In this document: one piece after another, positions 1 to 6,273 of the stretch
How the letters are laid out: every line of letters begins with the position of its first letter
Position numbering within the stretch: position 1 is the first letter of the stretch
NCBI GenBank assembly: GCA_021797955.1
Contig: JAJZYV010000057.1
Coordinates: forward strand, 1 to 8,624
DNA: 8,624 bases
Origin: Thermoplasmata archaeon
GTDB lineage: Archaea > Thermoplasmatota > Thermoplasmata > Thermoplasmatales > Thermoplasmataceae
Reading direction: 5' to 3'
Program-made: the position numbers and the translations under genes
The notes under the pieces: generated by a model
Told to the model about the DNA's origin: nothing
The model's input: only the letters and a program-made list of their open reading frames with translations
The model's database searches: none

Positions 1-84
1 ATTCATGATCCAGTTGTTTCGGCCAAGGATTCTAAACTACCGTTTTTAAATGATTTGCATGTATTGAGAGGTGACTTCCATTAG
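1..84 (+). CDS. RmlC-like dTDP-4-dehydrorhamnose 3,5-epimerase, C-terminal fragment (5' end outside window)
   Basis: Frame 1 is open from the first base to a TAG at 82-84 and gives 27 residues. The stretch DPVVSAKDSKLPFL resembles the C-terminal tail of RmlC-type cupin epimerases, which commonly end in a pattern like 'DP-(I/V)-(L/V)-S-x-K-D-x-x-x-P-x-L'. RmlC epimerises C3 and C5 of dTDP-4-keto-6-deoxyglucose, the product of RmlB, in the cytoplasm. The very next gene is rmlB, and the two overlap, so they are almost certainly co-transcribed; this context strengthens the call. All catalytic residues of the cupin lie outside the window, so the assignment rests on the tail and the neighbour only. 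A related 3-epimerase or 3,4-ketoisomerase of the same pathway cannot be excluded. Confidence 0.6.
   Translation: MHDPVVSAKDSKLPFLNDLHVLRGDFH
68..74 (+). promoter_or_regulatory. Shine-Dalgarno site GAGGTGA for rmlB
   Basis: GAGGTGA matches the complement of the archaeal 16S rRNA 3' end (GGAGGTGA-type). It lies inside the end of the upstream epimerase gene, as expected for an internal operon gene. It overlaps the GTG at 71 and therefore cannot serve that codon; it is spaced 5 nt before the ATT at 80, which decides the start question discussed under rmlB. Confidence 0.55.
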
Positions 85-1033
85 GCTATTGGTCACTGGA
101 GGATTGGGTTTTATAGGCTCTAATTTCATTAATTATTGGCTTAAACAGCATCCTGATGATTACATATTAAATGTTGATAAATGTACTTATGCAGCTGATT
201 TTGATAATATAGATAAGAAATTAACTTCAAGAAATTATGAATTTATCAAAGAAGACATCTGCAATGAGAAAAGCATGATATCAATATCAAAGGATGTTGA
301 CATTATTGTAAACTTTGCAGCTGAGTCCCATGTCGATAATTCAATTGAAAATGCAAGCGTATTCATAAAGAGCAATTATTACGGTGTATATTCACTACTT
401 GAGGCCGCTAGAGTTAATGATATAAGAATTCACCAGGTATCCACTGATGAAGTCTTTGGTTCCCTTGAGCCAGAAAATCAAGAAATTTTTAATGAAAATA
501 CCAAATACGATCCAAGAAATCCCTATTCTGCTACAAAAGCAGCTGCCGATCATTTAGTAAGAGCTTATGTAAACACTTACGGGGTAAAGGCGACTATTTC
601 AAATTGCAGCAATAATTTTGGCCCCAACCAACATATGGAAAAACTAATTCCTAAAACTATCATGAATGCCTTAAGTGGAAAAAAGGTTCCAGTATATGGT
701 TCAGGCATGAATGTAAGAGACTGGATATATGTTGAAGATCACTGTTCTGGTATTGACGTTGTAATCAAAAAGGGACGGATAGGGCAGTCTTATCTCCTGG
801 GAGCAAGAAACGAAAGGACAAATCTTGAAATTGTTAAATTGATTTTACATATGCTCAACATTGATCATAACATGATAGAATTTGTTGAAGACAGAAAGGG
901 ACATGATTATAGGTATGCAATAGATCCTTCAAAGGTTGAAAAAGAACTACACTGGAAGCCAAAATTTGATTTTGAACGTGCCCTTTCTATAACAATTGAA
1001 TATTATAAAGACAAACTTTCAAGGAGCCATTGA
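71..1033 (+). CDS. rmlB: dTDP-glucose 4,6-dehydratase (RmlB)
   Basis: Extended short-chain dehydrogenase that converts dTDP-D-glucose to dTDP-4-keto-6-deoxy-D-glucose with bound NAD+, the second step of dTDP-rhamnose and related 6-deoxysugar synthesis, in the cytoplasm. Counting from the GTG at 71 the protein has 320 residues. It shows the NAD-binding TGGLGFIGSN near residues 9-18, the RmlB signature STDEVFG with catalytic T125-D126-E127, the Y152-x3-K156 pair in NPYSATK, the NNFGPNQHMEKLIP segment at about 181-194, and DRKGHDYRYAID near 274-285. All are diagnostic of RmlB rather than a generic epimerase, and the length is only slightly below the usual 320-350. The start is uncertain. GTG 71 is the longest option, but the ribosome-binding site at 68-74 points to ATT at 80, which would give an N-terminus reading (M)RLLVTGG, the usual RmlB beginning, and overlap the upstream TAG by one base. 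A T7 tract follows the gene, so it appears to end the operon; rmlD is not downstream. Confidence 0.95.
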   Translation: MTSIRLLVTGGLGFIGSNFINYWLKQHPDDYILNVDKCTYAADFDNIDKKLTSRNYEFIKEDICNEKSMISISKDVDIIVNFAAESHVDNSIENASVFIKSNYYGVYSLLEAARVNDIRIHQVSTDEVFGSLEPENQEIFNENTKYDPRNPYSATKAAADHLVRAYVNTYGVKATISNCSNNFGPNQHMEKLIPKTIMNALSGKKVPVYGSGMNVRDWIYVEDHCSGIDVVIKKGRIGQSYLLGARNERTNLEIVKLILHMLNIDHNMIEFVEDRKGHDYRYAIDPSKVEKELHWKPKFDFERALSITIEYYKDKLSRSH

Positions 1034-1072
1034 AAACGAAACTACATAAAACTCACATGAAAAGTGCGTCAA

Positions 1073-1106
1073 CATTCGGTCAACTCCTTTTTTTATATGC
1101 CGAATG
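1073..1106 (+). terminator. Probable terminator after rmlB: hairpin with T7 in the loop
   Basis: CATTCGG at 1073-1079 pairs perfectly with CCGAATG at 1100-1106, and a TTTTTTT run lies at 1088-1094 between them. Oligo-T tracts are the usual archaeal termination signal. The tract begins 54 nt after the rmlB stop and precedes a convergent gene. The hairpin arms around the T tract are an added feature whose role is unclear. The rest of 1034-1232 shows no gene. Confidence 0.55.
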
Positions 1107-1232
1107 AGGTCATCCACCTATCTGCATTGAAACTAATGCGTCTGGCGGGCTGGATAAATTTCCATATTTATTCCTGCGAAAAATTTGTTAAAATTGTTCA
1201 TAAAGTAATTTTTAATACTACCAAGTGAGAGG

Positions 1233-2123
1233 TTATACTTTCATAGCTTCAATTGTTCCATGTTCATTCAGGTCAAAATCTATATCATTGTGCTTAAAAA
1301 TCCTAAATTTATTGAAACCACATTCCTTTAACTTTGTTATAATTTCGTCTCTATCCCCTATTTTCCTGTTGTCTATTAGAGTGGAAAATTCAATCCTTAT
1401 AATCTGAAACTTTGAGATACTATTGTCATTAATAATTTTAAATTCATTGCCTTTGATATCTAGGTCTAATAGGTATGGGTTTTCAATCTTAAATTCAGTC
1501 AAGATGGAATTAATAGATACGCTTTTTACTTTAATGGTTTTTCTTCTTTGTAATTCGTTTGCCGAAGAACCTCCGGTGCCTTCCTGGTCCAACGGGAATA
1601 ATATTTCACCGTCACTGCCTATAGCGTAATTTTTCATGACGATTTTATTAGATAGATCCGGATTTAATTTTATGTTGCTAATAGCCTGATCAAAATTGTT
1701 TGGGTCTGGTTCAAAAGAGAATATTTTTGCTCCACGATAGGCGTAATACAACGCTGTGTCACCAGTAAACCCACCTGCTTGGATTACTACTTTCCCCTCA
1801 AGGTTAAAATCTGTAAAATGAACGTCATAAAGAAATGTTTCCTTGAAAATAGTAGGATGAAATTTATTTATATAGAATTTAATCCCGTTCGGTAATCTTA
1901 TTATATTATCTTTATAACTCCAAAAACCATCTGAATTAGCGAAAATTACGCCATTAATTATGCTAAATTCAAATAATTTTTCAAGATCTCTTTTGTTTTT
2001 AGAGTTAAATTCAAATGAATAACCATTAGGCAAGATAAGGGAACTACTTTTTTCCATAAGTGCAATTAAGTTATGTAATCGATGCTTTTTACTTGTGGCA
2101 ATCCGCAAAATTTTTAGGTTCAT
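1233..2123 (-). CDS. FkbM-family SAM-dependent methyltransferase
   Basis: A 296-residue protein with a class I methyltransferase core in its C-terminal two-thirds. Motif I is KVVIQAGGFTGDTALYYA at 111-128, followed by the ribose-binding acid in FSFEPDP at 136-141. NYAIGSDG lies at 165-172, and LLDLDIKGNEFKII at 218-231 is the FkbM (Methyltransf_21) hallmark, usually 'LK-I/M-D-x-E-G-x-E'. FkbM enzymes O-methylate sugars or polyketides; here, among glycosyltransferases, methylation of a glycan hydroxyl is the likely job (inference). Residues 1-100 form a less conserved N-terminal part of unknown role. Two positions differ from the commonest consensus: Q115 where motif I often has D, and K224 in place of E in the DxEG motif. 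Both may be subfamily traits. The gene runs toward rmlB. The ATG at 2123 has no Shine-Dalgarno motif, and an AT-rich box lies at about 2170-2180. No signal peptide is seen, so the protein is probably cytoplasmic. Confidence 0.87.
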   Translation of the reverse strand: MNLKILRIATSKKHRLHNLIALMEKSSSLILPNGYSFEFNSKNKRDLEKLFEFSIINGVIFANSDGFWSYKDNIIRLPNGIKFYINKFHPTIFKETFLYDVHFTDFNLEGKVVIQAGGFTGDTALYYAYRGAKIFSFEPDPNNFDQAISNIKLNPDLSNKIVMKNYAIGSDGEILFPLDQEGTGGSSANELQRRKTIKVKSVSINSILTEFKIENPYLLDLDIKGNEFKIINDNSISKFQIIRIEFSTLIDNRKIGDRDEIITKLKECGFNKFRIFKHNDIDFDLNEHGTIEAMKV

Positions 2124-2580
2124 GCAATATTTCCGATAGAACTTGTTGGGTTACTCGAGTTCTTCTCCCTTTTTAATATTTCCTCATATTTTAGACCCTC
2201 ATCATCCCTGCTTTATTACCGTAACAGTTCCCCTGACAATTGCCTCTTATTTGGCATTATCTATTCAGATATTACCGGAAAAGCTAAAGTTGGTGGATTT
2301 GACTGTGATACAAAAAAAAATTGATAAGATAATATATGCAAGAAACTCAAAGAGTTTTTTCAACGTTGTTGATAGATACAAACATACAGTTATACGGAGG
2401 CAGATGCAATTGAATGTCGCTATGATCTAACCGTCAGGAAATCCGTTATAAAAGATTTATTCCCTCATATTTTGAATGTCATAATTAACTATTCTAAAGA
2501 GCTTTAGCAGAGCTCGTATGTACGAAATATCCATAAGTGCGCCCTTCCATTCGTTCCGATCTTAATTAAGACTCAAGGGG

Positions 2581-2599
2581 CCATTATACTTTGTAATGG
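2581..2599. repeat. Perfect 6-bp inverted repeat CCATTA / TAATGG
   Basis: CCATTA at 2581-2586 and TAATGG at 2594-2599 are separated by seven bases. The sequence stands in the gene-free stretch with no T tract behind it. It may be chance in AT-rich DNA or a leftover of a longer element; no function can be assigned. Confidence 0.3.
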
Positions 2600-2872
2600 T
2601 AAAGAAAACTATTCGTTTTAATGGCCAACGATCATGGGAAGTTCGTTTAACAGAGCAGCCAGTGGAAAGAACCCAGATAACCTTTGTAAATTTTCAATTC
2701 TACTTCGCTTTTTCATCGGAAGACCATGATGGCATCCAGAAATCTTGCAGAATTTCATGAGAACAGTGAAAAAGCCCAACATAAAAAAGAATGAACGCAA
2801 AATTCAGTTCAATTCTCCTGACGTTCAATTAGATAGAGAATGTCTGGGATTTGAAAGATCATAAACCTTTGA

Positions 2873-2910
2873 AATATAAAATTTTTATAACCATAAAGGG
2901 AATTTATTTT
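2873..2910 (+). promoter_or_regulatory. Archaeal promoter region for the methyltransferase at 2936
   Basis: Very AT-rich stretch with AATATAAAA at about 2873-2881, TTTATAA at 2883-2889 and TTTATTTT at 2903-2910. The last is centred about 30 nt before the ATG at 2936, which fits a TATA box serving a leaderless or nearly leaderless transcript. The earlier boxes would give a 5' leader of about 25 nt. The sequence alone does not decide between them. Confidence 0.45.
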
Positions 2911-2935
2911 AGGATTCATCTTATCTACTTGGGGC

Positions 2936-3736
2936 ATGAGTTTCACTAAAAATATAAGGAAGTCCATTTACGTATCGAATTCTTTGAGGAGTCCTCTTCA
3001 AACTATACTTAGTCTTTCTAAATACCGCGAAGATGGTTTCAAAACAATTGGTGTAGAATTTAAAAATGGATCTAAATTTGAGTCTGTAAATTTAGGAACT
3101 GCATGGATGTTAACCAGCTATTATTATTGGTCAAAAAGGTTCGGTTGTTTTGACCTCACAGACCTTGACGCACTTAATGAGATCGGTGGCAAAATTTACC
3201 AGCAGCTTCACCAGAAATTTAAAACTTGGCGCAGCGGTCTTTGGGGATTACTTGGGACGCATGGTATTGTATTTATGCTAGTTAGAAAATTTAAACCTGA
3301 AATAGTGATCGAAACTGGAATAGCGCATGGATATTCCGCCGAAATAATCCTTACAGCATTGTCAATGAATGGAAAAGGGAGGTTAAAGAGTATCGACATA
3401 GACGAAAAAGTTCACATTGAAGATATTGAAGTTAACGTTGGCTGGGTCGTAGATCCCGCGTTATATGATATTTGGGACAAGACTATTGGAGATTCCAAGG
3501 TTATTCTGTCAGAAATGAAAGAAAAACCAGACATGTTTATTCATGATTCTCTACATACTCAAGAACATATGTTGTTTGAGTACACATGGGCAAAAGACCA
3601 CCTTAAACCAAATGGAATACTTGTTTCTGATGACATAGATAGAAACAAGGCATGGCAAATTTTTCATTCCAGTAACAGGAATTTCAAGGAGTACCTAAAG
3701 ACGCCAACAACGGGTGTATCGCAAAAAATAGATTAG
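2936..3736 (+). CDS. Class I SAM-dependent methyltransferase, CmcI / Methyltransf_24-like
   Basis: A 266-residue protein. After about 100 N-terminal residues of unknown role it has a Rossmann methyltransferase core: IVIETGIAHGYSAEIIL at 123-139 is the SAM-binding motif I with its acidic E126, SIDID at 152-156 is the acidic end of strand 2, DMFIHDSLHTQEHMLFEY at 199-216 is strand 4 with a D-x2-H arrangement, and LKPNGILVSDDI at 223-234 ends strand 5 with paired Asp. This order (IHDSLHT followed by SDDI) is typical of the cephalosporin-hydroxylase-like/Methyltransf_24 group found in glycan and antibiotic clusters, where a metal-bound site can methylate hydroxyls or amines. The substrate here is probably a sugar (inference from neighbours). 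The gene stands alone between two gene-poor stretches, with opposite-strand genes beyond them. The ATG at 2936 is preceded by GGGGC but lacks a properly spaced Shine-Dalgarno site; TATA-like boxes lie just upstream. Confidence 0.85.
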   Translation: MSFTKNIRKSIYVSNSLRSPLQTILSLSKYREDGFKTIGVEFKNGSKFESVNLGTAWMLTSYYYWSKRFGCFDLTDLDALNEIGGKIYQQLHQKFKTWRSGLWGLLGTHGIVFMLVRKFKPEIVIETGIAHGYSAEIILTALSMNGKGRLKSIDIDEKVHIEDIEVNVGWVVDPALYDIWDKTIGDSKVILSEMKEKPDMFIHDSLHTQEHMLFEYTWAKDHLKPNGILVSDDIDRNKAWQIFHSSNRNFKEYLKTPTTGVSQKID

Positions 3737-3954
3737 GGCGGTTAGCAGGAATAAGATGAGGTTATTAACTACTTTGTCTCGTAATATTGACATTGCAAAA
3801 TACTGTATTTGGATTCATCAGGATTAAGATCTGTTTGTTCTCCTATTACTTGAACTGTGGAAGTCTACATTTCTGAACCGTGAGAAAAACACACTCAATT
3901 GAATATAAATGGATTATATCAGTCTTCCATGCCCTGCAGCTGATCTTTTCATGA

Positions 3955-4110
3955 CTACGTAGTATACGGAGTTAGTAATATGTATTTTAGAAATCCTGGA
4001 ACGAGCGAATTGAATCCGTGGAAGAGGTAACCAACAAGAATGTGACCATACTTCTCGGCATTTAATCGCTTATAGAATAGTAGATATGGAAAGATACTGA
4101 CCTCCTCCAT
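3955..4110 (-). CDS. Possible small hydrophobic protein or gene remnant (51 aa)
   Basis: An ATG at 4110 opens a frame of 51 residues ending at a TAG (3955-3957). The frame is open still further upstream, to about 4170, without a better start. Residues 21-46 (YGHILVGYLF... to ...LKYILL) are mainly hydrophobic and could make one weak membrane segment; a basic YKRLNAEK patch precedes it. An AT-rich TTTAAATTATTTT box lies about 40 nt upstream of the ATG. I do not recognise a family. It might be a real small membrane protein, the relic of a larger gene, or chance. Confidence 0.2.
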   Translation of the reverse strand: MEEVSIFPYLLFYKRLNAEKYGHILVGYLFHGFNSLVPGFLKYILLTPYTT

Positions 4111-4326
4111 ACATGGACTTTTAACATCACAAAAAAACGGGCAAAATAATTTAAAGCGCGGTAAAAGTAACTAACTAGAAGTTCGCGCCTATCCAGATTG
4201 AGACTGATGATTTTTATAGTAAGTGAACTTCGGTATCACGTATGTCGAGATCGTATAGCCGTTTATATCAGCCTTTTTAAATTCTTAACCGATATTTCTA
4301 TGCAATTAGAAAATGATAAATTAAGG

Positions 4327-4340
4327 AATCATGCATGATT
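4327..4340. repeat. Perfect 14-bp palindrome AATCATGCATGATT
   Basis: The sequence is its own reverse complement over 14 bases and starts 7 nt past the stop codon of the minus-strand glycosyltransferase at 4348. As RNA it could form a short hairpin at the 3' end of that transcript; as DNA it could bind a dimeric protein. No oligo-T tract follows closely on the minus strand, so a terminator role is only possible. Confidence 0.45.
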
Positions 4341-4347
4341 TTAGCCT

Positions 4348-5406
4348 TTATCTCAAGTCGTACCTGATCTTTTTCCTATACTTTCTGTATTTGTACATTA
4401 AGTAGGACACCCCAGCCAATGATGGCAACACTAATGAAATAGAGACAAATATGAACCTCAATACAAAATTTTTTACAGTATATTTTGAATTGGTTTTCAA
4501 GCAGTGCTGATATCTAAAAAAGTCACGAATTTTAAAGTGCTTACCCCGGTCATCTGATAGTATATTCAGTAATAAAGCCTCTTCCAGCAGTTTGCACTTC
4601 ACCAGGGAATTTGCTTTTGTTCCTCGAGTTGCGTCGTCAAGTACTTTAGAATAGTGATTTGGATCAAGAAAAAATTTAATTGAATCCATTCCTATTTTTC
4701 TCATTCTAAACTCTCCAGAGAGCAAGTTAGAAGCGCTTTCATGTATTCTGTACAAGGTAAGATATTTTATATCGAACTTCATTTTCATATTCTCAATAAG
4801 GGAGATATAAAAAACGAAATGATCAGTACCATCAATAATGCGTTCCAGGTATTCCTTATATTTTAAAAGTATCTCTTTTCTAACCGATACGCAGCTAAGA
4901 TTAAACATGAGAGTATAATGTGTCATATCATTCCTTGTTGAAAGTGAAAGAATAAGGTTTTCAACTGAATCTTGAACAAGGACGAGTTCAGTTTTTATGG
5001 GGGGTTGAACATTGCCACTGATCCTGCTTGAATCTTCAGCGATTGGAGAATTAAGGTTGTGATAATATATTAATGAACGATCCTTAAATTCTGATTGAAC
5101 TGTGGAAAGTTTATCCTTTTCGAATTTATCATCGTCGTCGAGAAAAGAGATTACCTCTCCACTTGCTTTACTCGTCCCCAGTACTATCTGCTTTCCAATG
5201 TTCTCATTTTGTGTATTGATAACAATTACATGATTTTCCCTTAAGAAACTGTCTATCTCTGTGTCTATAAAGTTCTTAACTACTATTATTTCATAGAGCT
5301 CTCTATCAATGCTTGAATCCAATACGGATAGAACAGCTTCCTTCAGGTATTTTTTTCTATTGTATGCAGTTATCAATACTGTAATCTCTACACTCACTTG
5401 GTACAA
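4348..5406 (-). CDS. Family 2 (GT-A) glycosyltransferase with C-terminal membrane segment
   Basis: About 352 residues. The GT-A nucleotide-sugar domain opens with EITVLITAYNRKKYLKEAV (7-25) and continues to the DXD-type metal and donor site FLDDDD at 88-93. Further motifs are YYHN (114-117), a likely acceptor-side acid in DGTDHF (192-197) and YRIHES (219-224). Residues 314-336 (FVLRFIFVSISLVLPSLAGVSYL core) form a hydrophobic segment followed by a very basic YRKYRKKIR tail, suggesting a protein anchored to the inner face of the membrane where it adds a sugar to a lipid-linked glycan. The motif IIVVKNFID at 40-48 replaces the usual GT2 'V-D-(D/N)-x-S-x-D' and is shared with the paralogue at 6266. 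The longest frame starts at TTG 5406; GTG 5397 is an attractive alternative because a TATA-like box at 5424-5431 is centred about 30 nt before it. The sugar transferred cannot be told from sequence. Confidence 0.87.
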   Translation of the reverse strand: MYQVSVEITVLITAYNRKKYLKEAVLSVLDSSIDRELYEIIVVKNFIDTEIDSFLRENHVIVINTQNENIGKQIVLGTSKASGEVISFLDDDDKFEKDKLSTVQSEFKDRSLIYYHNLNSPIAEDSSRISGNVQPPIKTELVLVQDSVENLILSLSTRNDMTHYTLMFNLSCVSVRKEILLKYKEYLERIIDGTDHFVFYISLIENMKMKFDIKYLTLYRIHESASNLLSGEFRMRKIGMDSIKFFLDPNHYSKVLDDATRGTKANSLVKCKLLEEALLLNILSDDRGKHFKIRDFFRYQHCLKTNSKYTVKNFVLRFIFVSISLVLPSLAGVSYLMYKYRKYRKKIRYDLR

Positions 5407-5423
5407 TTACTAAGTTCAATAAG

Positions 5424-5431
5424 AAATATTA
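5424..5431 (-). promoter_or_regulatory. TATA-like box for the minus-strand glycosyltransferase
   Basis: The minus strand reads TAATATTT here. Its centre is about 30 nt before GTG 5397 and about 21 nt before TTG 5406. There is no Shine-Dalgarno site before either codon, so the spacing favours a leaderless message starting close to the GTG. Confidence 0.4.
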
Positions 5432-5460
5432 GTCGATCGTCTGCCGAGAGAAATCTGTTA

Positions 5461-5468
5461 GTTTATTA
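5461..5468 (+). promoter_or_regulatory. TATA-like box for the epimerase-glycosyltransferase operon
   Basis: GTTTATTA is centred about 26 nt before the ATG at 5491, the expected distance from TATA box to transcription start in archaea. This predicts a leaderless mRNA beginning at or near the ATG. It shares the 84-nt divergent spacer with the minus-strand glycosyltransferase promoter. ATTTAAAT at 5471-5478 is a less well placed alternative. Confidence 0.45.
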
Positions 5469-5490
5469 ACATTTAAATGATGACCTCATA

Positions 5491-6273
5491 ATGAGAATTT
5501 TACTCACAGGGAACAAGGGTTTCATTGGTACTCACATTTCAATATTTTTTGGCGATAATAGTCTCGGCTTTGTTGGCATAGATAAAGAGGATACAGTTCC
5601 TAAGGAACCATTTGATATTATACTTCACTTTGGTGCTAGGACGCTTATTAGGAACTCTCTTGAGCGCCCTTATGAATATTTTCTAGATAATGAGGATTTC
5701 ACTATGCGAATCCTTGAAAAGTGCAGACAAGATGAGTCAATAATAGTTTTCCCGACATCAGGGTCTGTATCTTTGCCGACAAATCCATACTCTCTGACAA
5801 AAAAAAACAGCGAAGAATGGGTTAATATGTATTCGAAATTGTATGGGGTTAGATCATACATATTGAAGCTGTTTAATATTTACGGTGAAGGAAGCAAGAA
5901 GGGGGCAGTTTATTTATTTACCAAGGCCGCTGTTACCAATAAGCCAGCTACCGTATTCGGTGATGGTACCCACAAAAGAGATTTTGTATATGTAAAAGAC
6001 TTAGTGAATTTTATACATGATATCATACAAGGAAAGGTGAATTTTGGAGTTCATGAAATTGGAACTGGTACCGGGACTTCGATAAATGATTTGATTTCAA
6101 TAATTGAAAAAGTATTGCACAAAAAGATTGAGGTTATTCACAAGCCATATATCTTGGAAGAGGCAGACGACCTTCACGCACTTCACTCATCTTTAAAATC
6201 TCCTACAAGGCTTGAAGAAGGCGTTCAGAAAGTGTTGGAAGGTATTTATAACGAGAACATTAGGCATGACTGA
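5491..6273 (+). CDS. NAD-dependent nucleotide-sugar epimerase/dehydratase (extended SDR, shortened)
   Basis: A 260-residue member of the GalE/RmlB-type SDR family acting on a nucleotide-bound sugar in the cytoplasm. The N-terminus RILLTGNKGFIGTH holds the NAD-binding GxxGFIG; HFGAR at 46-50 corresponds to 'H-x-A-A'. The catalytic set is S90 in PTSGS and Y100-x3-K104 in NPYSLTKK. KLFNIYGEG (126-134), FGDGTHKRDFVYVKD (156-170) and HEIGTGTGTSINDL (188-201) are standard substrate-domain motifs. Two parts are compact: only ten residues separate S90 from Y100, where GalE and the RmlB in this window have about 25-27, and the C-terminal helix region lacks the usual 'LGW-x-P' segment. With typical members at 300-340 residues this is a short version, yet all catalytic residues are present, so it is probably active with an altered substrate pocket. 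It overlaps the following glycosyltransferase by 8 nt, implying that its product may be that enzyme's donor (inference). UDP-glucose 4-epimerase or a 4,6-dehydratase-like reaction are both possible. Confidence 0.87.
   Translation: MRILLTGNKGFIGTHISIFFGDNSLGFVGIDKEDTVPKEPFDIILHFGARTLIRNSLERPYEYFLDNEDFTMRILEKCRQDESIIVFPTSGSVSLPTNPYSLTKKNSEEWVNMYSKLYGVRSYILKLFNIYGEGSKKGAVYLFTKAAVTNKPATVFGDGTHKRDFVYVKDLVNFIHDIIQGKVNFGVHEIGTGTGTSINDLISIIEKVLHKKIEVIHKPYILEEADDLHALHSSLKSPTRLEEGVQKVLEGIYNENIRHD

Larger units (their letters stand above)
2124..2935. other. 812-nt region without an intact gene; probable decayed coding DNA
   Basis: No frame gives a recognisable complete protein. A TTG-initiated frame at 2143-2430 (+) is protein-like only in its second half (KLKLVDLTVIQKKIDKI and onward). 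A different + frame, open from 2376 to the TAG at 2505-2507, then carries a coding-like stretch containing ECRYDLTVRKSVIKDLF. Two partly overlapping frames of this kind are what a frameshifted gene remnant looks like. Further on, about 2596-2880 (+) contains short open stretches in changing frames, one including NIKKNERKIQFNSPD. I could not assign a parent family; a lost glycan gene or a transposase relic are both possible. The last 60 nt are promoter sequence for the methyltransferase that follows. A small hairpin sits at 2581-2599. Confidence 0.45.
3737..4347. other. 611-nt region with no confident gene
   Basis: Stops are frequent in all frames. The best open frame is a 51-codon stretch on the minus strand (3955-4110, listed separately). 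A 23-codon + frame at 3756-3827 (ATG to TAA) directly follows the methyltransferase gene but has no ribosome-binding site or family resemblance. A perfect 10-bp palindrome ACTACGTAGT lies at 3954-3963. I see no tRNA, insertion-sequence ends or repeat array. The region probably contains decayed sequence like that at 2124-2935. Confidence 0.5.

Noticed and set aside
2143..2430. 95-codon + frame from TTG 2143 as a real gene
   Set aside because: TTG start without a ribosome-binding site, no domain, low-complexity N-terminal part, and protein-like sequence shifts to another frame near its end; treated as part of a relic.
2499..2515. GAGCT / AGCTC small hairpin
   Set aside because: Five-base stem with no T tract or gene end beside it; expected by chance.
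2618..2800. 60-codon minus-strand frame with a hydrophobic start
   Set aside because: No family resemblance, no promoter or ribosome-binding site, and it lies in decayed sequence with equally good fragments on the other strand.
4156..4188. GCGCG / CGCGC inverted repeat
   Set aside because: Five-base arms with a long AT-rich loop; not a credible structure or tRNA.
6212..6265. TTG 6212 as an upstream start for the second glycosyltransferase
   Set aside because: It would add 18 residues read inside the epimerase gene; ATG 6266 gives the standard GT2 N-terminus and an 8-nt operon overlap.
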